From UBA1381 sp964399965 (GTDB lineage: Bacteria > Bacillota > Clostridia > UBA1381), in the NCBI GenBank assembly GCA_964399965.1, contig CAYNRX010000059.1:1-6685 (forward strand): 6,685 nucleotides of DNA, written 5' to 3'. The position numbers and the translations under genes were made by a program. The notes under the pieces are model-generated. The model was not told the DNA's origin, did not search any database, and saw nothing but the letters and a program-made list of their open reading frames with translations. Shown one piece after another: positions 1 through 5,509 of this stretch (position 1 is the stretch's first letter; each line of letters starts with the position of its first letter).

Positions 1-741
1 GAAAGCCTGAAGTCCATATTTTGCCGATAACTGTTCCCCAAAATAGTTCGTATACGGGATAAACACATCTTCGCAGGAATCGGCCGCGGATATCAGACTC
101 TGTCTGCCGATACGCGGCTCATCGGTAAATATCGCCTGAGCGGATGTGCCGAATTGATCTCCGAGAACGCTTTTATATCGCTCATGCGTCAGCTCTATAA
201 ATTTGTCGACAGCCGCAGGATCCATCGTATCGTAATATGTCTNNNNNNNNNNNNGGTTACTGTATGTCGAAAGATGAATTTGACGAAAGGATAAATAGCC
301 ATGGGGCAGCTCTTGGCTATTTATCCTTTCGTCAAATTCATCTTTCGACATACAGTAACCGTCGCCCAATAATTTCTTTGTAAGCCTGAGCTGACGGGCG
401 CGAAATCGCGGATCTTTCGTAACAAATCCTCCTGCCGCGCCCGACGGGAAACGATCGTCGTCATAGAGCCAGCAAAGCAATCCTCTTTGGCGGCATTGCT
501 GCACGGCGTACTTTACCATATCCAGAAACTCCGAGCCGAGATATTCTGTGTCCAGCCCGTCTCTGGGGTGTATCACCACTCCGCCGAAGCCCATATCAGC
601 GAATATTTCGAGCTGCTCCGATATAGATCCATCGTTCAGCCGGCAATTCCACGACCAGAACGGCAGACCGCGGTATTTTGACGGGGGATTTTTAAATATT
701 TCATAATTCAATATCTCCGATTTGTTTTCGGGAAACAGCAT
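1..741 (-). CDS. GH106-like glycoside hydrolase, N-terminal part (cut by window edge, internal gap)
   Basis: Minus-strand frame starting at ATG 741, open to base 1 and cut by the window edge. An AAAGGAG site (750-756), 8 bases upstream, supports this start over the in-frame ATG at 759. Visible blocks: PFWSWN (about residues 27-32), GGVVIHPRDGLDTEYLG (53-69), CWLYDDDRFPSGAAGG (90-105), and after the gap TYYDTMDPAAVDKFIELTHE and IFTDEP. As I recall the family, this order matches large multidomain proteins related to GH106 alpha-L-rhamnosidases, which remove rhamnose from plant polysaccharides; the acidic FTDEP motif lies in the barrel domain. No signal peptide is seen, so a cytoplasmic enzyme is inferred. 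The frame stays open through the fold-back and the 12 N, but family members normally carry many more residues between the arginine-rich stretch and the YxDTxDP block, so real sequence is probably missing. Substrate is a guess; family placement is fairly sure. Confidence 0.75.
   Translation of the reverse strand, partial: MLFPENKSEILNYEIFKNPPSKYRGLPFWSWNCRLNDGSISEQLEIFADMGFGGVVIHPRDGLDTEYLGSEFLDMVKYAVQQCRQRGLLCWLYDDDRFPSGAAGGFVTKDPRFRARQLRLTKKLLGDGYCMSKDEFDERINSQELPHGYLSFRQIHLSTYSNXXXXXTYYDTMDPAAVDKFIELTHERYKSVLGDQFGTSAQAIFTDEPRIGRQSLISAADSCEDVFIPYTNYFGEQLSAKYGLQAF
243..254. other. Assembly gap (12 N)
   Basis: Run of 12 N inside the glycosidase gene. Its length happens to keep the reading frame, but the missing protein segment suggests that the true gap is larger. 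Confidence 0.95.
255..360. repeat. Perfect 46-bp inverted repeat with 14-base spacer (probable fold-back artefact)
   Basis: Left arm 255-300 is the exact reverse complement of right arm 315-360; the spacer is 301-314. The right arm reads as normal glycosidase coding sequence on the minus strand (GYCMSKDEFDERINS). The left arm, read on in the same frame, gives a peptide (GYLSFRQIHLSTYSN) that does not resemble the family. The left arm abuts an N run. The simplest reading is a chimeric fold-back read end at a contig break rather than a biological palindrome. Confidence 0.9.
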
Positions 742-809
742 TTTTGTTGCTCCTTTCATGCAGGCTGATCATATTTGGCCTTATGGATATCACACCAAAG
801 TGATGTGTT

Positions 810-908
810 TTATTCCAGAAGCCAGCCTTTGNNNNNNNNNNCGGTGTACTCCCTTTCCTGAGTGATAAGATAGTCTTCGCAATCTACAAATTTCTGCGTA
901 ATCATCAT
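810..908 (-). CDS. Possible small or collapsed ORF spanning a gap; unrecognised
   Basis: On the minus strand an ATG at 908 opens MMITQKFVDCEDYLITQEREYT, runs into the 10-N gap, and after the gap reads KGWLLE followed by TAA (812-810). With the written gap length the two sides are in frame and would give a 32-residue product. The ATG lies just downstream of a good promoter (937-964) but has no clear ribosome binding site. I do not recognise it. If the gap is really longer, these could be the start of one protein and the end of another, or one larger gene upstream of the glycosidase, possibly in one operon with it. Confidence 0.35.
   Translation of the reverse strand: MMITQKFVDCEDYLITQEREYTXXXXKGWLLE
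832..841. other. Assembly gap (10 N)
   Basis: Run of 10 N between the promoter at 937-964 and the glycosidase start. The length looks like a placeholder, so the amount of missing DNA is unknown. Confidence 0.95.
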
Positions 909-936
909 CTTATTTTCAATTTGTAACACTACCGCT

Positions 937-964
937 ATTATACCACAGGCTGTTACAATTTCAA
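937..964 (-). promoter_or_regulatory. Sigma-A promoter for the glycosidase transcript
   Basis: Minus strand TTGAAA (964-959), 16-base spacer, TATAAT (942-937). The -10 box is perfect. The predicted start is near base 930, upstream of the gapped small ORF and the glycosidase, so both are probably on one transcript. Confidence 0.7.
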
Positions 965-989
965 GTATAATAATTAAAACCATAAAGTA

Positions 990-1053
990 AAAATTGGGGC
1001 TGTCGCTTTTAGCGACAGCTCCTTGCGTTTCTTAACGCGACAGCTTCAATTTT
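990..1053 (-). terminator. Compound hairpin terminator after the leucine-rich repeat gene
   Basis: The inner hairpin is a perfect 9-bp stem (999-1007 with 1011-1019) around a 3-base loop; on the minus strand it is followed by CCCCAATTTTTA, a U-rich tail expected of an intrinsic terminator for the gene ending at 1059. An outer inverted repeat also exists: AAAATTG (990-996) and GCTGTCGC (999-1006) match GCGACAGC (1037-1044) and CAATTTT (1047-1053). The inner and outer folds compete for the same 999-1006 arm. Confidence 0.75.
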
Positions 1054-1058
1054 ATTCG

Positions 1059-1685
1059 TTACGCCGCTTCGCTGCTTACCGCCTCGTCTAGGGGAACCAT
1101 GCTCTGGCTGTCCTCCCAAATAAACGCCTTGGCGTAGCTGACGTTCTTATCGGTATTTATCGTCCTTGAATACTGGCTTACGTCCAGCCAGGAGGTATCC
1201 GCTAAGCCGTTCAAATACTCGTCGTCAATAACAGCGTCTACCATGCACCCGTTCTCATCGTAGAATGCAGTGACAAGCGTACCGACGGGGGTATCTTCCA
1301 TGACGAAGTTGTTGCGGATATTGCAGGTGAGGGTAAATGATTTTGCCGCTTCATCTTCGCCGCCGCTCTCAACGGCTATATCCAGCAGGTCGTAGCCCTC
1401 GTTGTCCTTTGTCTCCTTGTCGTAATACCTGACGTTAAATCCTTTCTCCTGCGCAAATGTGTCCGCATATGAGCCTTCGGTGGTGTATATTGTAAAAGCC
1501 TGCTCAATATTGTCAAAAGCAGTATCGTCTATCTCCGTAACGCTTTCCGGGATGAGGATGTTTTTTAAAGCATAGCATCCCCTAAATGCGTATATACCAA
1601 TACTTTCTGTGCCGTCGCCTATCATCACCATTGTCAGATTGTCACAGTCAAATACTCCGTAATCATATTCAAGCATACCTCCCAT
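1059..1685 (-). CDS. BspA-like leucine-rich repeat protein, C-terminal fragment (frameshifted off)
   Basis: Second half of the repeat protein that begins at 2457. The first ATG in frame is at 1685, but the frame is open up to the T run at 1754-1762 and reads KIAGEPSYVHETRYSVDFAPEGLY before that methionine, so 1685 is probably not a real start; no convincing ribosome binding site precedes it. Residues 15-57 hold two more LRR_5-type repeats (NLTMVMIGDGTESIGIYAF, LKNILIPESVTEIDDTAF), then the usual capping segment (FTIYTTEGSYADTFAQEKGF, 64-83). From about residue 115 to the end is a separate beta-rich domain with the closing pattern YAKAFIWEDSQSMVPL, a type I associate with the C-termini of secreted clostridial proteins. 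No LPxTG anchor is seen. It ends at TAA 1061-1059, directly before the terminator. Confidence 0.7.
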   Translation of the reverse strand: MGGMLEYDYGVFDCDNLTMVMIGDGTESIGIYAFRGCYALKNILIPESVTEIDDTAFDNIEQAFTIYTTEGSYADTFAQEKGFNVRYYDKETKDNEGYDLLDIAVESGGEDEAAKSFTLTCNIRNNFVMEDTPVGTLVTAFYDENGCMVDAVIDDEYLNGLADTSWLDVSQYSRTINTDKNVSYAKAFIWEDSQSMVPLDEAVSSEAA

Positions 1686-1725
1686 ATACAGTCCTTCTGG
1701 AGCAAAATCAACTGAATATCTTGTT

Positions 1726-2457
1726 TCATGTACGTATGATGGTTCGCCGGCAATTTTTTTTTACACTACCCGGGATTCTTACGTTTTCAATATCGGTTCC
1801 GGTAAAAGCTCCAGGTCCAATAATCTTAAGAGTTGATGGAAGTTCTATTGCTTTTAGCGCTGTTCCATAAAACGCCATTGCCCCAATATTGGTCACGCCT
1901 TCAGGAATATTAATTGATTCCAAATTACTGGCATTATAAAAAGCGCAGCTCTCGATAGAAGTGACTGTATCTGGTAATGTTACTCTTAATATGTCCTTAT
2001 TGTCCTTAAATGCTCCAAACTCCGTCAGACAAATAAGTTCTATTTCCCAAGAGCTTGAGTATCTATATACAATATCAAATTTTCCGCCGCCGTAAATACT
2101 TTTTACCGGTACTCCATCGATTTCGGAGGGGATCTCAACGTCCCCTCCATCTCCGTAATAATCAGTGACTGCCTGTAATTCCTTATCAAAACATATACTG
2201 TATTCATCATATTTTGTATAGTCTATCGGAAGCTCCCAATAGTCATACCTATCCTTCCCATACTCTACAGACATAAATTGACCATTTTCTTTTGGAGGGT
2301 AAAAATAATTATAGTTTTCCACCATTCCACCAATAGGATTACCTGAATACGTTCCAACATGAGGCCAGTCCTGCCATGTTTCATTAGCGTAAGCAGCTGT
2401 ATTCGCAAAAGCTGCGGCTAAAGCTGTAATTATTGCTATAATTTTTATCTTTTTCAT
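1726..2457 (-). CDS. Secreted BspA-like leucine-rich repeat protein, N-terminal fragment
   Basis: Starts at ATG 2457 with an AGAGGTG site about 8 bases upstream. Residues 1-24 form a signal peptide: KK charge, hydrophobic core, cleavage predicted after AYA (24/25). Residues 106-121 (DVEIPSEIDGVPVKSI) and about 143-234 carry LRR_5/BspA-type repeats of roughly 23 residues (LPDTVTSIESCAF, IPEGVTNIGAMAF, LPSTLKIIGPGAF, IPGSVKK). Family members are surface or secreted proteins used for binding; the ligand cannot be read here. At residue 234 the frame leaves the repeat pattern in a run of nine A (1762-1754 on the minus strand) and stops 9 codons later, as NCRRTIIRT. With eight A the reading continues into the fragment ending at 1059 and gives one protein of 465 residues. 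Either a sequencing error, a recent mutation or a slippage switch. Confidence 0.8.
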   Translation of the reverse strand: MKKIKIIAIITALAAAFANTAAYANETWQDWPHVGTYSGNPIGGMVENYNYFYPPKENGQFMSVEYGKDRYDYWELPIDYTKYDEYSICFDKELQAVTDYYGDGGDVEIPSEIDGVPVKSIYGGGKFDIVYRYSSSWEIELICLTEFGAFKDNKDILRVTLPDTVTSIESCAFYNASNLESINIPEGVTNIGAMAFYGTALKAIELPSTLKIIGPGAFTGTDIENVRIPGSVKKNCRRTIIRT

Positions 2458-2470
2458 TTAAAAACACCTC

Positions 2471-2593
2471 TTAATCATCTAATTTCCGTTCGCCTATCCA
2501 AAGGCCGGAGCCGAATGAGCAGACATAGATTTTGCCGTTATGTTCCTGTACGTTCCAGGTGCAGGGGAAATCATAGCCCTTGACCTTATACAC
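2471..2593 (-). CDS. Leader ORF of 40 codons, coupled to the repeat-protein gene; unrecognised
   Basis: GTG at 2593 opens a 40-residue frame ending at TAA 2473-2471, 13 bases before the repeat-protein ATG. The peptide is protein-like and rich in aromatic residues (YDFPCTWNVQEHNGKIYVCS, then FGSGLWIGERKLDD). The stretch GKIYVCSFGSGLWIG resembles a blade of a beta-propeller, so it may be the tail of a lost larger gene. It starts about 20 bases downstream of the promoter at 2615-2644. The AGAGGTG site of the next gene overlaps the region of its stop, so translational coupling is plausible. No hydrophobic segment. The start codon is uncertain. Confidence 0.4.
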   Translation of the reverse strand: MYKVKGYDFPCTWNVQEHNGKIYVCSFGSGLWIGERKLDD

Positions 2594-2614
2594 CCTGCTT
2601 AATGGGTTATGGTT

Positions 2615-2644
2615 ATTATATCATATTTTTAATGGGATTGTCAA
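2615..2644 (-). promoter_or_regulatory. Sigma-A promoter of the leucine-rich repeat gene
   Basis: Minus strand consensus TTGACA (2644-2639), 18-base spacer, consensus TATAAT (2620-2615). Both boxes are perfect, so strong basal expression is expected. The leader to the ATG at 2457 is about 150 bases and contains the 40-codon ORF. Confidence 0.8.
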
Positions 2645-2710
2645 GATTCACGTGGAGTTTAAAAATACCCCAAATTTCCTGCCGATTATTGTGTAGTGTA
2701 ATGATTGAAG

Positions 2711-2719
2711 TGATATAAT
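2711..2719 (+). promoter_or_regulatory. Possible extended -10 promoter element
   Basis: TGATATAAT (2711-2719) is a perfect extended -10, but the base positions for a -35 box (about 2691-2696, GTGTAG) fit poorly. A transcript would begin at the hairpin 2728-2762 and run antisense to the remnant at 2813-3109. No coding region follows on the plus strand, so it may be chance. Confidence 0.25.
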
Positions 2720-2727
2720 GTAAATAA

Positions 2728-2762
2728 TTATAGCACCGAGATTTTAATCTTCGGTGCTATAA
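2728..2762 (-). terminator. Hairpin, probable terminator of the small secreted-protein remnant
   Basis: An 11-bp stem (2728-2738 with 2752-2762) is extended by a 4- to 5-bp inner stem with one bulged T. It lies about 50 bases past the stop at 2813 on the minus strand and is followed there by the AU-rich TTATTTACATT. The tail is not a clean U run, so efficiency is uncertain. The plus-strand tail starts with A and does not suit termination. Confidence 0.45.
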
Positions 2763-2812
2763 AAAATTTAGATGATTGCCAAACGCGAAGCGTTCCCCCT
2801 ATTCCATGGAGC

Positions 2813-3109
2813 TTATTTTATATTGGAACATCCGTATACACCGCTGTAATTGCGTTTGGAGACGCTTGTGTTCATGATAACGAGGCCGTCAAATATACCT
2901 CGGTATCATCATAAATTTTGGCCGTGCCGGCGATCTCGACACCGGAACGCAGAGGGATATAGAATACATCGTAGTATTGCAAGGTGGCCGGTACGTCCAG
3001 TTCATATTCTTCCCCCTCGGGAAATCCGTCTTTGAGAATAGTACCCGTACCTGCTGCGGCTATTGTCGCCGTAAGTATTGATTTTTTAGATGTGCTTTTT
3101 TCTGTTCAA
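2813..3109 (-). pseudogene. Small secreted-protein gene, apparently frameshifted twice; unrecognised
   Basis: AGGAGGG (3120-3114) sits 4 bases before TTG 3109, which opens LNRKK and then HI-stop. Removing one A from the six-A run at 3101-3096 restores KSTSKKSILTATIAAAGTG, a plausible export signal, followed by DGFPEGEEYELDVPATLQYY and VFYIPLRSGVEIAGTAKIYD. That frame stops at 2872. Adding one T in the short T run at 2893-2891 would instead continue as EVYFDGLVIMNTSVSKRNYS and end at TAA 2815-2813, giving 98 residues in total. The first repair is well supported by the start site; the second is weaker. Both are homopolymer changes, so sequencing error is as likely as decay. I do not recognise the family. 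It is transcribed divergently from the sensor kinase and has its own promoter at 3270-3298. Confidence 0.5.
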
Positions 3110-3263
3110 GATGCCCTCCTTTTTTATAAATTCCTTTAGTCAATTGCGAAAAGGTTTCGCAATTGGCTATTATAAATTCCACGAAGCCCTATGCCCCCCC
3201 GAGTGTCTTTTGCTTAGCATACATGATTTTTAACGTATAAACAAAAAACCATAGGGCTTCTTT
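3109..3263 (-). promoter_or_regulatory. Structured 5' leader of the small secreted-protein gene
   Basis: The predicted transcript starts near 3263. Within a few bases it enters GAAGCCCTATG (3260-3250), which is perfectly complementary to CATAGGGCTTC (3193-3183), closing an 11-bp stem around 56 bases. Inside are a small wobble stem and a run of seven G. A second perfect 11-bp hairpin (3165-3155 with 3151-3141) follows, then the ribosome binding site at 3120. A 5'-terminal closing helix followed by a hairpin ahead of the binding site is the architecture of a cis-regulatory RNA. I could not match it to a known riboswitch class. Confidence 0.4.
3124..3180. repeat. 11-bp direct repeats flanking a perfect hairpin
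   Basis: TTATAAATTCC occurs at 3124-3134 and 3170-3180. Between them lies the hairpin CAATTGCGAAA (3141-3151), AGG, TTTCGCAATTG (3155-3165). Direct repeats around an inverted repeat recall a small inserted element, but the unit is very short and no transposase-type end is recognised. Confidence 0.6.
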
Positions 3264-3269
3264 AATAAT

Positions 3270-3298
3270 ATTTTAGCATGATACACAAATATTTTCAA
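3270..3298 (-). promoter_or_regulatory. Promoter of the small secreted-protein remnant
   Basis: Minus strand TTGAAA (3298-3293), 17-base spacer, TAAAAT (3275-3270) with an extended TG one base upstream of the -10 box. It is divergent from the kinase promoter, and the -35 region lies next to the tandem repeat at 3299-3314. Confidence 0.6.
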
Positions 3299-3314
3299 CA
3301 GAATTGCAGAATTG
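3299..3314. repeat. Tandem 8-bp repeat between divergent promoters
   Basis: CAGAATTG is repeated exactly at 3299-3306 and 3307-3314. It sits between the minus-strand -35 box and the plus-strand -35 candidate, where a regulator could control both directions. It does not closely match the LytTR site I know. Confidence 0.5.
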
Positions 3315-3367
3315 ACGCGATTTTTGACAAAATTAGTATAGACTTTTCCGGCGAGGTATGGTAAAAT
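3312..3367 (+). promoter_or_regulatory. Promoter region of the kinase-regulator operon
   Basis: Two overlapping candidates. One is TTGACG (3312-3317), 16 bases, TAGTAT (3334-3339). The other is TAGACT (3339-3344), 17 bases, TAAAAT (3362-3367) with an extended TG (3359-3360 area). Neither is strong, which suits a regulated or activator-dependent promoter. The leader to ATG 3434 is roughly 60 to 90 bases. Confidence 0.5.
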
Positions 3368-3433
3368 AGACACAAATAATTTTTTATCGATGATAATATT
3401 TACGTTATCGGACGGATATGTAAGGAGGATCAC

Positions 3434-4720
3434 ATGGGATTATCGCAGACGACTATTATAAATTTATTTACGGATCTGTCATTCAGCGTTTTGGTATCGG
3501 TTTTTTACTCGAGCGTCCTTTCGATGCGTATTAAAAGATGGAAGTTCATCACCGTTTTCGTGGCGGTACTGATGATATATTCGCCGCTTACGTACGTCCT
3601 TAAGCTGCCGCAGTACGCCATGTTTTTCACCGGCCTCCTGCTGGTATTGGCGATGGTGTTCATATCAAGCAATGACAAGATGGTGAAAAAGCTTCTTTTT
3701 ACCTTTATCCCGTACATAGCCAATATTGTGACCTCGATGATATATTTCTTTTTCAAGACGCTTTTAATGCCGGATTTTTACGTGGTTTTTGGGAGCGTGA
3801 ATATTATTGATTCGATAGCGTATGTTATCGGCCTTGCCGTGCCGCTTTATGCGGTTGCCAAAATTGTACGCCGAAGAGAGCCGGACGTGTCGTCGCTGAC
3901 GGTCACATATTTGATCTGCATGGTCGTTTTGCAGATGATCATACTTACATTTACGATGTACGTATACTCCACCCACATGAGCAGCTTTGTATTTATCGCA
4001 ACGCTCACTGTTTATATGATAGCGCTGATCCTTATTTCATTATTTATAATCAGATACAGCGTACGCATAAGCCGGGAACAGAGCCGCCGGGAGCTTATAG
4101 CCAAGCAGTACGACCTGCTTGTGACCCAATACGGCGAACTGCGCAATAACTACGTAAGCTACAGAAAGCTGCGTCACGATCTCAAGGATCATATCCGCGT
4201 CATCCAGGGGCTTTCGCAGCGCGGTGAAACGGCCGAGCTTGCCGAATACGCAGACAAACTCGCCCAAAGCTGGGAAATGCTGTCCTCCAAGACTTTCTGC
4301 GACGTACCCGCGGTGGACATAGTCCTTACCGATAAATATAACGTAGCCGTCTCCTACGGTATCAGCGCGGATTTTGCGGTGGGTGGCATACGGGAATCCG
4401 GCGCGGACAGCGTTTATTTGTGCAGCATATTTTCCAACCTGCTCAATAATGCGATCGAAGCGGCGCAGCGCTGCAGCGTCAAGCCGAGGATAGAGCTGAA
4501 GAGCAGTATAAGGATGGGGAATTTGGTTACGATCTGTCGAAACAGCCTGCCCGACAGCCTGCCGGAGAAAAAGGATCCCGACCTCCACGGGCACGGGCTT
4601 AATATCATTTCCGAGTTTTCAGAGCTTTTGGGCGGCAGCTTTGTATATGAAGAAAATAACGGCATGTTTACGGCCACAGTGACCATTCCTGCCTGTGCAA
4701 AGGAGGCCGCGTCAAAATGA
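3434..4720 (+). CDS. AgrC-like sensor histidine kinase (HPK10 / GHKL type)
   Basis: Membrane sensor that autophosphorylates on histidine and passes phosphate to the adjacent LytTR regulator. The start has AAGGAGG (3422-3428) 5 bases upstream. The 428 residues are the usual AgrC-family size. Residues about 11-207 form some seven hydrophobic helices with no large extracellular domain, as in peptide-sensing HPK10 kinases. A helical linker (about 208-243) leads to the phospho-acceptor motif RHDLKDH with His248. The ATPase domain shows the N-box NLLNNAIEAA (335-344) and glycine box HGHGLNII (385-392); NS at 370-371 is typical of this group, which lacks a full DxGxG box. It overlaps the regulator gene by 4 bases (ATGA), so the two are co-translated. 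No agrB or agrD homologue lies in the window. A ligand cannot be named. Family assignment is very secure. Confidence 0.93.
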   Translation: MGLSQTTIINLFTDLSFSVLVSVFYSSVLSMRIKRWKFITVFVAVLMIYSPLTYVLKLPQYAMFFTGLLLVLAMVFISSNDKMVKKLLFTFIPYIANIVTSMIYFFFKTLLMPDFYVVFGSVNIIDSIAYVIGLAVPLYAVAKIVRRREPDVSSLTVTYLICMVVLQMIILTFTMYVYSTHMSSFVFIATLTVYMIALILISLFIIRYSVRISREQSRRELIAKQYDLLVTQYGELRNNYVSYRKLRHDLKDHIRVIQGLSQRGETAELAEYADKLAQSWEMLSSKTFCDVPAVDIVLTDKYNVAVSYGISADFAVGGIRESGADSVYLCSIFSNLLNNAIEAAQRCSVKPRIELKSSIRMGNLVTICRNSLPDSLPEKKDPDLHGHGLNIISEFSELLGGSFVYEENNGMFTATVTIPACAKEAASK

Positions 4721-5406
4721 TACGTATAGCGGTGATAGATGATGACGAGAGCTTCTGCCAGGAGATCGCAGAGCAGATACTTGCGATAGACAGCGGCTTT
4801 AAGGTATGCTGTTATCAGAGCATGGATGAGTTTTGGGAGCGTGGCGCCGAATATAATATTGCAGTGATAGATATTATGCTCAAGGAAGGCAGCGGCATAG
4901 AAATGGCATCCGGCATATCGTCCTCGTTCCCGCTGCTGAGCGTTATTTTCGTATCGACAGAACGCGATTTCTTTCAGGAGGTATACAATACGGAGCATAT
5001 ATATTTCATGGTAAAACCCGTATCTGACGAGGAGCTGAGACGGGCTATCGGGCTTTGCTTAAAGAGGCTTGATCAGCGGCAGCTTTGTATACAGCAGAAC
5101 AGCGGTGCGGTTTTTATCGAGCTTAATACCGTGCTGTATTTTGAAGGGATGCTGAAGAAAACGACGGTGCATTACATAGACGGCACAAAGCAGCTTTTGA
5201 ATATACCGTTGCGCCGGGTCGATGATAAGCTGAGCAATACCGATTTTATCCGCACCCATCAAAGTTATATCGTAAACATACGTTTTGTGATCCGTGTGAG
5301 CAAGAACATCCTTACCCTGAAAAATGCCGCGATACCGGTGAGCCGCAAATATGCCGCCGATACCAAAAAAGCGATAAGCCGTTATCTTAGCGGCGGGACT
5401 GCCTGA
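4717..5406 (+). CDS. LytTR-family response regulator (AgrA/VirR-like)
   Basis: Cytoplasmic DNA-binding regulator, partner of the upstream kinase. Starts at the ATG overlapping the kinase stop; AGGAGG (4701-4706) lies 10 bases upstream. Receiver domain, residues 1-115: acidic pocket D8-D9, phospho-acceptor D52 (AVIDIML), S80/T81 switch position and K100 in VKP. LytTR domain, about 125-225: FIELNTVLYFEGMLKKTTVH, then FIRTHQSYIVNIRFV and IPVSRKYAADTKKAI, the strands that contact paired direct-repeat sites in DNA. The 229 residues are standard for the family, with all key residues present. Such pairs commonly control their own operon and secreted or surface proteins. The divergent secreted-protein remnant and the repeat-protein gene are plausible but unproven targets. 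Confidence 0.93.
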   Translation: MIRIAVIDDDESFCQEIAEQILAIDSGFKVCCYQSMDEFWERGAEYNIAVIDIMLKEGSGIEMASGISSSFPLLSVIFVSTERDFFQEVYNTEHIYFMVKPVSDEELRRAIGLCLKRLDQRQLCIQQNSGAVFIELNTVLYFEGMLKKTTVHYIDGTKQLLNIPLRRVDDKLSNTDFIRTHQSYIVNIRFVIRVSKNILTLKNAAIPVSRKYAADTKKAISRYLSGGTA

Positions 5407-5444
5407 TATCAGCCGCTGAGTGGGATGAGCAGGGGTGAGATCAA

Positions 5445-5473
5445 TTGATTTTTACAGCAGACTTTGATATAAT
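5445..5473 (+). promoter_or_regulatory. Promoter of the RhuM-family gene
   Basis: TTGATT (5445-5450), 17-base spacer, TATAAT (5468-5473) with an extended TG at 5465-5466. It lies in the 80-base gap after the regulator gene, so RhuM has its own transcription start near 5480 and need not belong to the kinase operon. No terminator is seen between the regulator stop and this promoter. Confidence 0.7.
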
Positions 5474-5509
5474 ATTTTTAGTAAGTTAATGACAGAAAGG
5501 CGATATGAT

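Noticed and set aside
487..681. Plus-strand 64-residue frame inside the glycosidase
   Set aside because: Antisense to recognisable glycosidase motifs; no binding site.
3190..3260. Possible short peptide (MVFCLYVKNHVC) as a signal precursor for the AgrC-like kinase
   Set aside because: Only 12 codons, no ribosome binding site, and it lies within the predicted leader helix; too weak to call.
3402..3410. TACGTTATC as a LytTR binding site
   Set aside because: Only a single partial match to the half-site, without the second copy at the expected spacing.
3230..3433. 67-residue minus-strand frame across the divergent promoter region
   Set aside because: It overlaps both promoter candidates and the kinase binding site, has no ribosome binding site, and its hydrophobic look follows from AT-rich DNA.
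4040..4998. Long minus-strand frames opposite the kinase and regulator genes
   Set aside because: These are antisense shadows of well-recognised plus-strand genes with clear motifs and binding sites.
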